Of a DNA stretch of 64,000 nucleotides, positions 52,430 through 61,282 are shown piece by piece (positions within the stretch are counted from its first letter, which is position 1; every line of letters starts with the position of its first letter). The stretch lies in assembly GCA_963791635.1 (NCBI GenBank), contig CAWBTC010000005.1, positions 1,550,001 to 1,614,000 on the forward strand, written 5' to 3'. This DNA comes from VFMC01 sp963791635 (GTDB lineage Bacteria > Actinomycetota > Acidimicrobiia > Acidimicrobiales > Ilumatobacteraceae). Both the position numbers and the translations under genes were made by a program. Under the pieces are notes generated by a model that ran no database searches, was not told the DNA's origin, and was given only the letters and a program-made list of their open reading frames with translations.

Positions 52430-53653
52430 ATGCGAGTTCTCGTGGTGGGTTCCGGTGGCGTGGGAGCGGCCTTCGCATCCATCGCCGCGCGTCGTGATGT
52501 GTTCGAACAGATCGTGGTGGCCGACATCGATGCGGGCCGCGCCGCCCGTGCGGCCGCCAAGGCAGGCTCGGCGAATGTGGTCTCGACCAAGGTCGACGCG
52601 TCCGACCGATCCGACATCGTCGAGCTCGCCCGTTCGTGCCGCCCCGATGTGATCGTCAATGCGTGCGACCCTCGCCTCAACCCGCCGATCTTCGACGCGG
52701 CCTTCGCCGCGGGATGCCACTACCTCGACATGGCGATGCACATGTCGGTCCCGCATCCGACCGATCCGTACAACACCCCCGGGGTCATGCTCGGTGACGC
52801 CCAGTTCGCAGTCGCCGACCAATGGGTGGAACGTGGTCAGCTCGCCCTCGTCGGAATGGGCGTCGAACCCGGGTTCTCCGACGTCGCCGCCCGCTTCGCC
52901 TCCGACCACCTCTTCAGCACGATCGACGAGATCGGCGTGCGCGACGGCAGCGACCTCGTGATCGACGGCTTCGCTTTCGCTCCGACGTTCTCGATCTGGA
53001 CAACGATCGAGGAGTGTCTCAACCCACCCGTGATCTACGAGCACAGCCGCGGCTGGTTCACCACCGAGCCGTTCAGTGAGCCCGAGACGTTCGTGTTCCC
53101 CGAGGGCATCGGCCCGCTCGGCTGCGTGAACGTCGAACACGAAGAAGTGATCCTGATGCCACGCTGGCTCGACGTCGGCCGAGTGACGTTCAAGTACGGC
53201 CTCGGCGACGAGTTCCTCGAGGTGCTCGCCACGCTCCACAAGCTCGGACTCGACAGCACCAAGCCGGTGAGCGTTCGGGGAGTGGATGTCGCCCCCCGAG
53301 ACGTCATCGCTGCCGTGCTCCCCAACCCTGCCGAGCTCGGCGACCGGATGCGCGGCCGCACCTGTGCCGGCTCGCTGGTCCGCGGCCTCGGCAAGGACGG
53401 GTCGGCGCGGGAGTCATACATCTACCAGGTCGTCGACAACGAGTGGACGATGCGCGAGTACGGTCACCAGGCGGTCGTGTGGCAGACCGCGGTGCACGCG
53501 GCAGTTGCCGTCGAACTGTTGGCCCACGGCGTGTGGACCGGGAGCGGCGTGATGGGACCGGAGGCGTTCGACGCCGTGCCGTTCCTCGATCTTCTGGCCG
53601 AGCACGGGGCGCCCCACGTCGTGGAGGAGCGAAGGCGACTCGCCATCGCCTGA
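52430..53653 (+). CDS. Saccharopine-dehydrogenase-like oxidoreductase
   Basis: The ATG at 52430 gives 407 residues. The Rossmann start is VLVVGSGGVGAAFASIAARR, with an acidic NAD-ribose site in VVADIDAG. Later come RPDVIVNACDPRLNPPIF, CHYLDMAMHMSVP, LVGMGVEPGFSDVAARFASD and a mixed domain ending EYGHQAVVWQTAVHAAVAVE. This is the Lys9/LYS-dehydrogenase group, which oxidises saccharopine, lysine or carboxynorspermidine-type substrates. It follows the SET gene on the same strand but has its own promoter. Confidence 0.88.
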   Translation: MRVLVVGSGGVGAAFASIAARRDVFEQIVVADIDAGRAARAAAKAGSANVVSTKVDASDRSDIVELARSCRPDVIVNACDPRLNPPIFDAAFAAGCHYLDMAMHMSVPHPTDPYNTPGVMLGDAQFAVADQWVERGQLALVGMGVEPGFSDVAARFASDHLFSTIDEIGVRDGSDLVIDGFAFAPTFSIWTTIEECLNPPVIYEHSRGWFTTEPFSEPETFVFPEGIGPLGCVNVEHEEVILMPRWLDVGRVTFKYGLGDEFLEVLATLHKLGLDSTKPVSVRGVDVAPRDVIAAVLPNPAELGDRMRGRTCAGSLVRGLGKDGSARESYIYQVVDNEWTMREYGHQAVVWQTAVHAAVAVELLAHGVWTGSGVMGPEAFDAVPFLDLLAEHGAPHVVEERRRLAIA

Positions 53654-53689
53654 CATCGCCTGACCTCGCCTGACATCGCCTGACATCGC
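53646..53689. repeat. 10-base tandem repeat after a stop codon
   Basis: Four units of TCGCCTGACA (one with C at the end) begin inside the last codons of the saccharopine-dehydrogenase-like gene and extend into the intergenic space. Each unit contains a TGA, so slippage would add further stops without changing the protein. Confidence 0.8.
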
Positions 53690-53777
53690 TGCGGCTGGTC
53701 GGACACGGCCTGGCACGTCATCGCGTCTGACCGCTCGAGCGCCTCCCCACCCTGACGCGACCTGCCACACTGCGCAC

Positions 53778-54029
53778 GTGGGGGTCCTGGGCAAGCGTGA
53801 TGTGGAAGCACTGCTGGCGGGCTACGACCGCGACCCCATCGCCGCCGTCACGGCAGCGATGCGCGTCGTGCTCGACCAACCCGGTGCCGACTACCGCACG
53901 CTGGTGCAGTCGGGCATCGTCGATGGCGAGCGCCGGTCCCGACTGCTCGTCGCAGATGTCGCCGCGCTCGACCAACTGGCACGCGAGCTCAACGAAACCA
54001 GAACGCTGACTGCCGGGGACGGCTCGTAG
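53778..54029 (+). CDS. Small hypothetical protein
   Basis: The GTG at 53778 gives 83 residues: VEALLAGYDRDPIAAVTAAM, then RTLVQSGIVDGERRSRLLVA and a closing helix ALDQLARELNE. It looks like a compact all-helical protein. It ends 10 bases before the deacetylase gene on the same strand and is probably in its operon. No family recognised. Confidence 0.65.
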   Translation: MGVLGKRDVEALLAGYDRDPIAAVTAAMRVVLDQPGADYRTLVQSGIVDGERRSRLLVADVAALDQLARELNETRTLTAGDGS

Positions 54030-54039
54030 GCTCACACGC

Positions 54040-54876
54040 GTGGACCGGCGGACGTTTCTCCGACGAGCGGGGCTCGGCAGCGCAGGAGTGGCCGCCGTGG
54101 CAGCCCCCGTCGGCACGTATGCCCTCGGCCATCACCTCGGCTCCACCGAGCTCGCGGGCAACTACCGGGAGTCGGTCACGGCGGGCCAGGCCCGCGGCGG
54201 CGTGAACGTGTGGTGGAGCGTCGACACCGACGGCGACAAGGTGCTCGCCCTCACCTTCGACGATGGTCCGACGAAGCAGTTCACCTCGGAGGTGCTCAGC
54301 ATCCTCGGCCGCTACGACGTGCCGGCGACGTTCTTCCTGATCGGTGAGCTCGTGGAACGGCGCCCCGACGCTGTGCGGGAGATGATCGAGGCGGGCCACG
54401 AGGTGGCAAACCACACCTTCGACCACTTCAGCGCGGCCAGCCAGTCGGCAGCCGAGATCCGCGCCACCATCGAACGCGGCGCGGACTCGGTGGCCGCTGT
54501 GTCGGGCGATCGACCGAGATGGTTCCGCCCGGTGAAGGGCCATGTCACCGGCACGGTGTTGCGCGCCGCCACCGAACTCGGCCACGACCTCGCGCTGTGG
54601 TCGGTGAGCAGGGATGCGGGCGACCAGACGGCGATCGATGACGTCGGAGGTGTGCGCACCAACTACATCGACGGCGTGCACGAGGGTGCGATCGTGATCT
54701 TCCATGACGGCATCGGCAGATCGGCGTTCGAGCTCACCGGGCCGGATGAGAATCTGATGCTGGCCCGCCGCACCGAGATCGACGCGCTTGCGGCAGTCAT
54801 CGAGCGCTATCTCGCCGATGGTTACCGGTGCGCCACCATCTCCGAGCTGATCGACACCTACGGGGCCAACGACTGA
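54040..54876 (+). CDS. Polysaccharide deacetylase (CE4) with Tat-type signal
   Basis: The GTG at 54040 gives 278 residues. The N-terminus MDRRTFLRRAGLGSAGVAAV is a Tat-like signal. The NodB domain has TFDDGPT (catalytic Asp and metal Asp), NHTFDH (metal His pair), RWFRPVKG (Arg motif) and VIFHDG near the end (catalytic His). Such enzymes remove N-acetyl groups from peptidoglycan or secreted glycans after export in folded form. It follows a small gene by 10 bases. Confidence 0.92.
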   Translation: MDRRTFLRRAGLGSAGVAAVAAPVGTYALGHHLGSTELAGNYRESVTAGQARGGVNVWWSVDTDGDKVLALTFDDGPTKQFTSEVLSILGRYDVPATFFLIGELVERRPDAVREMIEAGHEVANHTFDHFSAASQSAAEIRATIERGADSVAAVSGDRPRWFRPVKGHVTGTVLRAATELGHDLALWSVSRDAGDQTAIDDVGGVRTNYIDGVHEGAIVIFHDGIGRSAFELTGPDENLMLARRTEIDALAAVIERYLADGYRCATISELIDTYGAND

Positions 54877-54972
54877 ACCGATCGACGGGATCGTGCTCGC
54901 GAGATCAGGGACTTCCGGTGTCTTGGCGTTCTCGGTCTTGGCGTGGCGAACACGCCATGGTCGCGGGAGCAC

Positions 54973-55461
54973 TCATGCGGTCTCGCCGATGACCGGTTGT
55001 GCCGAGCGCACCCGCTGATCGAATCCCACCTCGGTGGGCAGGAAGCCGTTGCGGTCGGGCCACAGGAGCTGCACCACCTGGTAGTCAGCGCCCCGGTACC
55101 AGGCGGTGGCCACCTCGGTGAACGCTCCCCACTCCCCCAGGTCGACCGGCGCGAAGACACAGCGCAGGTCGTTGTCGAACAGACCGACCAGTTCCACACC
55201 GATCGGGATCTCGGTACCCCCGCGCAACATGTCCGCGACGAGACCGATCACACCGTTGCTCGCCACCGGTGTGAGACCGAACACGAGCACCTCCGGGAAG
55301 CCGAACATCGCCGGGAACCCGATCGTGTACGCGTACCCAGGGATGGGCGGCTCCAGATCGGCACGGGGCAGCACCGGCTCGAGCGCCCACCCGTTGGTCT
55401 CGATCATCCACTCGATCTTCTCCGCGTGCGGGATGTGGAAGTCGGGAAGGTCGTACGACAT
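54973..55461 (-). CDS. DUF4262-type protein
   Basis: The ATG at 55461 gives 162 residues: NGWALEPVLP, the family core YAYTIGFPAMFGFPEVLVFG, and later VELVGLFDNDLRCVFAPVD, then YQVVQLLWPDRNGFLP, which matches the DUF4262 ending. No activity is known for the family, which is widespread in actinobacteria and proteobacteria. Confidence 0.8.
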   Translation of the reverse strand: MSYDLPDFHIPHAEKIEWMIETNGWALEPVLPRADLEPPIPGYAYTIGFPAMFGFPEVLVFGLTPVASNGVIGLVADMLRGGTEIPIGVELVGLFDNDLRCVFAPVDLGEWGAFTEVATAWYRGADYQVVQLLWPDRNGFLPTEVGFDQRVRSAQPVIGETA

Positions 55462-55529
55462 GTCGCTCACGTTAGGACCGGTGTCGCGCCGGCGCTGAGC
55501 GACGCGGTGCAGTGGGCGGGTCAGAGTCG

Positions 55530-56598
55530 TCAGAGCAGCGAGGCAGCGTCGAGGTCGAGTGCGTGCTGGGTGTGGCGCGTGGCCATCGTGGCGAACAACG
55601 CCTCGCTGCGATCGGTGGTCGCCACGATCTGCGACGCGACCACGCTCATGATGACGCCCGCGTACGCATCGCGGCAGTAGTGCTCCCACAGCCAGTGCTC
55701 GTCGAGGTCGACCCCATATCCCGCGAGCGCGTGCCCGTAGTCGTGCACCACGTCGCGCTCGACCTCGCGACGCTGTTCCGGCAGAAGTCCTGCGCCCATG
55801 AAGTAGCTCACGTCGCCGGTCGATTGCCCATGGCCGGGCGACTGCCAGTCCACCGTTGCCACCGGGTAGCCACCGTCGCGTGAGGCGAACATGAGGTTGT
55901 CGAGTCGGTAGTCGCCGTGGGTGACCGTCCATGCGCCGTCGCGCCCGTCGACCCAGTCAGCCGATGCGGTCGGTGAAGCCGGTGACGAGGTCGTGGGCCT
56001 CGGCGGTGAGGTACTTGGCGTATGTGCCCATGAACCCGGGCAGCAGCATCGACCACATCGCTGCCAACATCTGGGTGTCGTCGGGCCCAGTGCGTCGACT
56101 GAGCCACTCGATGTCGTGCAGCGTCGGGTCGCCCCAGCGTGGACCGTGCAACCTGGCGAGCTCCATCACCGACGTACGAGCCTGCTCGACGGTGCACCCC
56201 GTGAGTTGGTTGCCCTGCTCACCAGGGGCGAGGTCTTCGAGGACGAGCACGAAGTCGCCGCTGGCCTCGTCCCAGTCGGCGTAGTGACAGCGGGCGACGC
56301 GGATGTCGAGCGTGCCGGCCAGGTCTCGGTAGAACTTCACCTCGCGCTCGTAGTTGCGCAGCGCGATGCCGGTCGCCCGACTCGTCGGGTCGGGCGACGG
56401 CAGCTTCGCCACCACCGTCATCGGCGCACCAGCGGCGGCCGCGGCGTCGGGCGTTGCGTACGTGAGGGCCAGCCTGAGGTTCATGCCCACCAAGCCGTCG
56501 CCGATGCGACGAACACCCAACTCGACCACCTCGTGGCCGAGCACCTCGCTCAACCAAGGAGGCGTCAGGAAATCGGGGGCCAGTTCATGGTCGCTCAT
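55530..56598 (-). pseudogene. Aminoglycoside phosphotransferase-like kinase, frameshifted
   Basis: The ATG at 56598 starts a protein-kinase-like fold: VVAKLPSPDP (ATP Lys), RNYEREVKFYRDLA, and FVLVLEDLAPGEQGNQLTG. One extra base near 55962 brings a TGA after TDRIG. The sequence resumes in another frame with the catalytic loop THGDYRLDNLMF and VATVDWQSPGHG (Mg site) and ends at 55530. The full protein would be about 355 residues, the APH/choline-kinase/acyl-CoA-dehydrogenase-linked group. Frameshift or assembly error. Confidence 0.8.
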
Positions 56599-56764
56599 CG
56601 GTCGCCGACCATATCGCTGCACCACCTCCTCCGACCCCCTCTCACCGGATCCCGTGACGCGCCGCCGCGTCAGCCGTCATCGATTCGAGCGCATCGCTCC
56701 GCTCCGACCTCCGGCTGCGCCGCACACCCACGCCCCCACACAGACCAGCGTGAGGGTCGTCAGC

Positions 56765-58015
56765 TCAGCACCGGTCCACACGCGAAGGATCAGCCGAGTC
56801 GTGATGCGCCAGGTGCGACAACGACCGCCAGATCGCCACCACGAGCATGGCCGAGCCGCCGAACGCGAACCAGAACGGCGCCGTCACTCCGCCGATGCGA
56901 GCGACGATGCCACCGATGGCCGCGCCGATCACCATGCCGCCCTGAACTCCAAGCATGTATGCCGCACCGACACGGCCCTGCAGCTCCGTCGGCACGGCGC
57001 GATGTCGGATGCTGGTGGCCGTCGTGCCCCACGCTGCGGCATGCGCGCCGAACGCGAACAGCACGATCATCGCGACGATCGGCGACCGCGTGAGCGCGAG
57101 ACCCAGATGCGTCAACGTCTCGATGATCAGCCCGGCACGCATGATGCCCCCCATGCCCAGCCGTCGTTCGACCCACGGGTATCCCCACGAGCCGAGAACG
57201 CCCCCGATGGCGCTCATCGCGGTGAGGACACCGAAGCCCACGTCGCCCAGCCCGAGCCGCTCCGACGAGTACAGCACGAGCACCGACCAGGCCGCGCCAA
57301 AGGTGACGTTGAAGGTGACCACCGTGATCGTGAGCGTGCGGATCGGTGGGTGCGCCCACAGCCAGCGGAGCCCCTCCGCGATCTCGTGACGGGCCCGTCG
57401 CCTCGTCGGTGGTGCACTCGGCTTCGGGATCGAGATCTTGGTGAGCACGATCGCCCCGAACGCGAAGAACACCGCCTCTGCGACAAACGGCCAGGCCACG
57501 CCGATCGCGAACAGGAAGGCGCCGATCGGCGGGCCGGCCAACTGGTTCACGACGATGTGGCCTGCCATGATCCGCGAGTTCGCGAGACCGAGGTCCTTGG
57601 ACTCCACGAGCATCGGCATCAGCGTGCTCGCCGTGGTATCGGCGAACGTCTCTGCGGCGCCGAGCAGGAACATCACTGCGAGGACCACCCCGACGTTCAC
57701 CGAGTCGGTCGCCACCATCACCACCAGCACGACCATGATCGCTGCCCGAGTGAGATCTGACATCGCCACCACGACGCGACGGTCGTAGCGATCTGCCACC
57801 ACGCCGGCGTACAGCGCGAACATCATCCACGGCAGCCGTTGCAGGAGCGCGGCGAGCGCGACCAGCAGCGGATCGTCGGTCTTCGACGCCACGAGCAACG
57901 GACCAGCCGCGAGGCCGATGCCATCAGCGAGGTTCGTGGTCCATGACGACACAAGCAGCCGCCGGAACTGGGCACCGAGGCGCACCGGGCTGATGGCATC
58001 CTGGATCCGGCTCAT
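56765..58015 (-). CDS. Major facilitator superfamily transporter
   Basis: This 416-residue protein has about twelve hydrophobic segments in two halves. The loop between segments 2 and 3 reads GVVADRYDRRVVV, the MFS motif GxxaDRxxRR. The central loop IPKPSAPPTRRRARHEIAEG separates the halves, and SAIGGVLGSWGYPWVERRLG is the matching second-half loop. It resembles the enterobactin-exporter-like (MFS_3) group. The substrate is unknown and no regulator is adjacent. Confidence 0.9.
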   Translation of the reverse strand: MSRIQDAISPVRLGAQFRRLLVSSWTTNLADGIGLAAGPLLVASKTDDPLLVALAALLQRLPWMMFALYAGVVADRYDRRVVVAMSDLTRAAIMVVLVVMVATDSVNVGVVLAVMFLLGAAETFADTTASTLMPMLVESKDLGLANSRIMAGHIVVNQLAGPPIGAFLFAIGVAWPFVAEAVFFAFGAIVLTKISIPKPSAPPTRRRARHEIAEGLRWLWAHPPIRTLTITVVTFNVTFGAAWSVLVLYSSERLGLGDVGFGVLTAMSAIGGVLGSWGYPWVERRLGMGGIMRAGLIIETLTHLGLALTRSPIVAMIVLFAFGAHAAAWGTTATSIRHRAVPTELQGRVGAAYMLGVQGGMVIGAAIGGIVARIGGVTAPFWFAFGGSAMLVVAIWRSLSHLAHHDSADPSRVDRC

Positions 58016-58205
58016 GGCCCGGCGAGGCTATCGGCGCTGTGCGAACTGCTCTGGGCGAGTATCCGACACCTCGGCCAGACGGCGGCAGTGATACCGGTCG
58101 CGCGACATCAATCGCGAGCCATCGACGACTGACGCAAGATGCTCGAGACACAAGCTCGAGACGCATGCACCCGGCGCCGGTGCACAGACGGCGATCACTG
58201 AATAG

Positions 58206-58625
58206 ATGGCGGTGCGCGACACTGCCCATGTGCTGGCGCGACCGATCCTCGAGGTGCTCGATCGACACGGGTGTCGGTTCGTGGTCGTGGGATCGACTTC
58301 ACGCGCGCTGGCCGGCGAGCAGGTGGAGCCGAACGACCTCGACCTCGTCGTGGACGCGTCATGCGACCGACGTGCACAGCTCATCGACGCCCTGATCGAA
58401 CTGGATGCATCGGTCGATCGACGCGTCGGGCGCCGCCGGCTGACTCACTCCACGCCGCTCGCCTGGGGCTGGGGGTGGAAGGCACATACGCCGTTCGGTG
58501 TCATCGACATCGTCGTGAGGTTCATCGACGACACGACCTATCGCGAGCACCTGGAGCACGCCGTCACCGTCACACTCCCGTCCGGCTGCTCCGTCAACTG
58601 TCATCCCACTCGGTGGGCGGAATGA
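58206..58625 (+). CDS. Nucleotidyltransferase-fold protein
   Basis: The ATG at 58206 gives 139 residues with the minimal nucleotidyltransferase pattern: CRFVVVGSTSRALAGEQVEP, then NDLDLVVDASCDRR with the catalytic-type D-L-D, and GVIDIVVRFIDD giving the third acidic residue. Its stop overlaps the start of the GyrA-like gene (ATGA), so the two are coupled. The target is unknown. The pairing with a topoisomerase-like protein is unusual. Confidence 0.7.
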   Translation: MAVRDTAHVLARPILEVLDRHGCRFVVVGSTSRALAGEQVEPNDLDLVVDASCDRRAQLIDALIELDASVDRRVGRRRLTHSTPLAWGWGWKAHTPFGVIDIVVRFIDDTTYREHLEHAVTVTLPSGCSVNCHPTRWAE

Positions 58626-59590
58626 CATCGGCGACAGGCCTCGGCATGGTCGACATCGCGATCCTGGAGGCGTGCGAGCGATCCGGCGCTGTCTGTGACG
58701 CTGCGCACCTGAACACGCAACGGGTACTCGAGATGCTGCACGAACAGACCGGCTTCGGGCCGCGGGTCGCGTATGAACCCCTGCTCGACCTCGCCCGCCC
58801 CTACTCGGTCCATCTCCCGCTGATCGACTTCCACGGGAACTACGGCTCACCCGACTTCGGTCCTGCAGCACCTCGCTACACCGAGTGCCGACTCACGCCG
58901 CTCGGCCAGGCGGCACTCAGCGCCGAACGGGGTGAGATCGGTCCGGTGCCGATCCTGCTGATCAACGGAGACACGCACGTGGGCGGGCGACGCCCGCCGC
59001 TCGACCCGCGACGCGTGGTGGAGGCGATTCGCAATTGTTCGTCGCTGGACGACGCGGGCATCGCCGCAACGGTCGGGTTGCCGATGTTCCCCACTGGCTG
59101 CATCGTCGATGGAAACCGCGACGCGTTCACGGCAGGTCTCGAGGTGGGGCTCGTGTTGACCGCTCGCATCAGCGAGGGCCACGACGGACGATCGCCACGC
59201 AACCATGTGCAGCTGGTGATCAGCGACCTCCCACCGGACGCCTCTGCATCGGCGATCGCCGAGACGATCGTCTCGAGGATCGATCGAGCCCGTCGTTCGA
59301 CTGGCCCCCCGGGGCGCACTCCGACACCGGAGTACCGCGAGGAGCCACCCCCGATCAGTGACATCAACGACGCCTCGGCGGGCGGCATCACCGAGCTGGT
59401 GGTGACGGTGACGCAGGGCGCGGATGCGGTCGCCGCCCGTCGCTTCCTCGACACCATCTGGGGTGTGCGTCGCACGATGACCGTGTGCCTCGGCCGGCCG
59501 GTTGCCACGCTCGTTCGTGAGTTCATCGAACGCTCCCCCGGCGATCTCGAGCACCGCCTCACCCTCATCGAGGCAGCGATTCGCCGCTGA
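58622..59590 (+). CDS. Short GyrA-like (type IIA topoisomerase A-subunit) protein
   Basis: This 322-residue protein aligns with the core of GyrA/ParC: FGPRVAYEPLLDLARPYSVH, LPLIDFHGNYGSPDFGPAAP and RYTECRL with Tyr86 at the DNA-cleaving position, plus later GLPMFPTGCIVDG, like the LPGPDFPTGG loop of GyrA. It lacks the N-terminal helices, most of the tower and coiled-coil, and the whole C-terminal DNA-wrapping domain. It is less than half the usual length. Such mini-GyrA proteins are known in some actinobacteria, but their role is unclear. It is coupled to a nucleotidyltransferase-fold gene. Confidence 0.75.
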   Translation: MTSATGLGMVDIAILEACERSGAVCDAAHLNTQRVLEMLHEQTGFGPRVAYEPLLDLARPYSVHLPLIDFHGNYGSPDFGPAAPRYTECRLTPLGQAALSAERGEIGPVPILLINGDTHVGGRRPPLDPRRVVEAIRNCSSLDDAGIAATVGLPMFPTGCIVDGNRDAFTAGLEVGLVLTARISEGHDGRSPRNHVQLVISDLPPDASASAIAETIVSRIDRARRSTGPPGRTPTPEYREEPPPISDINDASAGGITELVVTVTQGADAVAARRFLDTIWGVRRTMTVCLGRPVATLVREFIERSPGDLEHRLTLIEAAIRR

Positions 59591-59642
59591 CTCGCCCAGG
59601 CGCGGCGCCCCGACTGCGACCCCACCACGCCGCGGGTCCGGA

Positions 59643-60434
59643 TCAGCGGTTGGCGAGGTCTTCCACGACGTGGTTCCCGCCATCGACCAGCAGCACGGTG
59701 CCGGTGATGTACGACGCGTCGCGAGAGGCGAGGAACTCGATCGCGGCGGCCACTTCGTCGGCCGTGCCGCTGCGACCGATCGGTGACGCGACGCCTGCGC
59801 GGCGCTCATCATCGGTCGCCGACGGCGTGTCGATCCAGCCCGGGGCGATCGCGTTCACGGTGATGCCGGCCGTGGCCACCTCGAGTGAGAGAGCTCGTGT
59901 GAGGCCGACCATGCCGGCCTTCGCGGCTGCATACGCGCCAGCCCGTTCGAACGCAGACACCGGTCCAGTGGTGGACGCGACGTTCACGATCCGCCCGTAC
60001 CCCTGCGCACGCATCGCCGGCACGACGGCTCGACACACGAGGAAGGCCGTCGTGAGGTTCCGAGCGATCGTGTCGTTCCACTGGACCAGCGTGAGCTCTT
60101 CCACCAACTCGGCAGCATCGACGCCGGCACCCACCGACGTCATGCCGGCGTTGTTGACCAACACGTCGATCCGGCCGAACACCGTCAACGACGACACGAG
60201 CGCGTCGACGCCCGCCTCGTCGCGCAGATCACAGACCCGACCCTCGGCCGAGCAGCCCTCGGCCGCCAGTTCGGCGGCTCGATCGTGGACGCGATCGCTC
60301 GTCGCGACCAGCACCACGTGGTGACCCGAGCGGGCGAGGCGGCGAGCGGCGGCGAAGCCGATGCCACCTTCACTTCCGGCACCCGTGACGAGTGCCATGG
60401 ATCGTTCGAGGCGGGGTGGGTGCTGATCGGACAC
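59643..60434 (-). CDS. Short-chain dehydrogenase/reductase
   Basis: This 263-residue classical SDR has TGAGSEGGIGFAAARRLA (cofactor loop), VLVNNAGMTSVG, IVNVASTTGPVSAFE with the catalytic Ser, YAAAKAG (Tyr and Lys) and NAIAPGWIDTP. The C-terminus has YITGTVLLVDGG, typical of FabG-like enzymes. The substrate cannot be predicted. It is transcribed divergently from the PhyH gene, 23 bases away. Confidence 0.93.
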   Translation of the reverse strand: MSDQHPPRLERSMALVTGAGSEGGIGFAAARRLARSGHHVVLVATSDRVHDRAAELAAEGCSAEGRVCDLRDEAGVDALVSSLTVFGRIDVLVNNAGMTSVGAGVDAAELVEELTLVQWNDTIARNLTTAFLVCRAVVPAMRAQGYGRIVNVASTTGPVSAFERAGAYAAAKAGMVGLTRALSLEVATAGITVNAIAPGWIDTPSATDDERRAGVASPIGRSGTADEVAAAIEFLASRDASYITGTVLLVDGGNHVVEDLANR

Positions 60435-60457
60435 GGGGCGACAGTAGCGTCGCGTCC

Positions 60458-61279
60458 ATGAGCACCCCGCTCGCCGATGCCGCCTTCACCGAACACCAGG
60501 CGAACCTCGATCGCGACGGTTACACCATCGTCCTCGACGCGTTCGATGGCCGCACTGCCGCCTCCCTGCACGCCGACATCCTCCGGCTCGAACACGAGCT
60601 CGGAATCAGCCCTGGTACCAACGGCTTCGAGGGGCACTCCACGCACCGGGTGTACAACCTGCTCGCCCACGGCGAGTTGTACCAGCAGATCCCCGTACAT
60701 CCCGTGGTGCTCTCGCTGATGCATCACCTGATGGGTGACGGCCCACTGGTGAGCAGCCTCTCGAGCATCACGATCGGACCGGGCGAATCGGCGCAGCCGA
60801 TCCACGCTGACGACCAGGTGATGCCGCTGCCCAAGCCACATCGGGCGATCACTGCGAACAGCATGTGGGCGATCACCGATTTCACCGAGGCCAACGGCGC
60901 GACCCGGATCATCCCTGGCAGCCATCTCGCAGACCGCTCCCCCGAGTTCGGTCGGCACTACGACAGCGTCTGTGCCGAGATGCCGGCCGGCAGCATCCTC
61001 GTGTGGCACGGCTCGCTGTGGCACGGCGGCGGAGCCAACGTGACCGATCAGCGTCGGATGGGCATCGCGATGAACTACTGCGCCGGCTGGATCCGCCAGC
61101 AGGAGAACCAGCAGCTCGGTCTGTCACTCGACCTCGTGCGGACCTTCTCGCCAGAGTTGCAAGAGCTGTGCGGCTTCGGCGTCTACAAGGGCCTCATCGG
61201 CCACATCGATCGACGCACTCCGGCCCAAGCGGTGCTGCAGGCCGACGTCGGCCATCACATGTTGTGGGATCGAACCTGA
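60458..61279 (+). CDS. Phytanoyl-CoA dioxygenase (PhyH) family protein
   Basis: The ATG at 60458 gives 273 residues: DRDGYTIVLDAFDG at the start, IHADDQVMPLP giving the iron His and Asp, NGATRIIPGSHLA as the core strand, and LVWHGSLWHGGGANVTDQRR with the distal His and the 2-oxoglutarate Arg. It is an Fe(II)/2-oxoglutarate oxygenase that probably hydroxylates a small metabolite. It ends four bases before the SURF1 gene. Confidence 0.9.
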   Translation: MSTPLADAAFTEHQANLDRDGYTIVLDAFDGRTAASLHADILRLEHELGISPGTNGFEGHSTHRVYNLLAHGELYQQIPVHPVVLSLMHHLMGDGPLVSSLSSITIGPGESAQPIHADDQVMPLPKPHRAITANSMWAITDFTEANGATRIIPGSHLADRSPEFGRHYDSVCAEMPAGSILVWHGSLWHGGGANVTDQRRMGIAMNYCAGWIRQQENQQLGLSLDLVRTFSPELQELCGFGVYKGLIGHIDRRTPAQAVLQADVGHHMLWDRT

Positions 61280-61282
61280 CCG

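Noticed and set aside
52421..53239. Long minus-strand frame opposite the saccharopine-dehydrogenase-like gene
   Set aside because: The plus-strand protein has clear Rossmann and family motifs, and the antisense frame has none.
53646..53689. Regulatory iterons or an origin
   Set aside because: Only four 10-base units overlapping a stop codon, with no replication gene nearby; simple slippage repeat.
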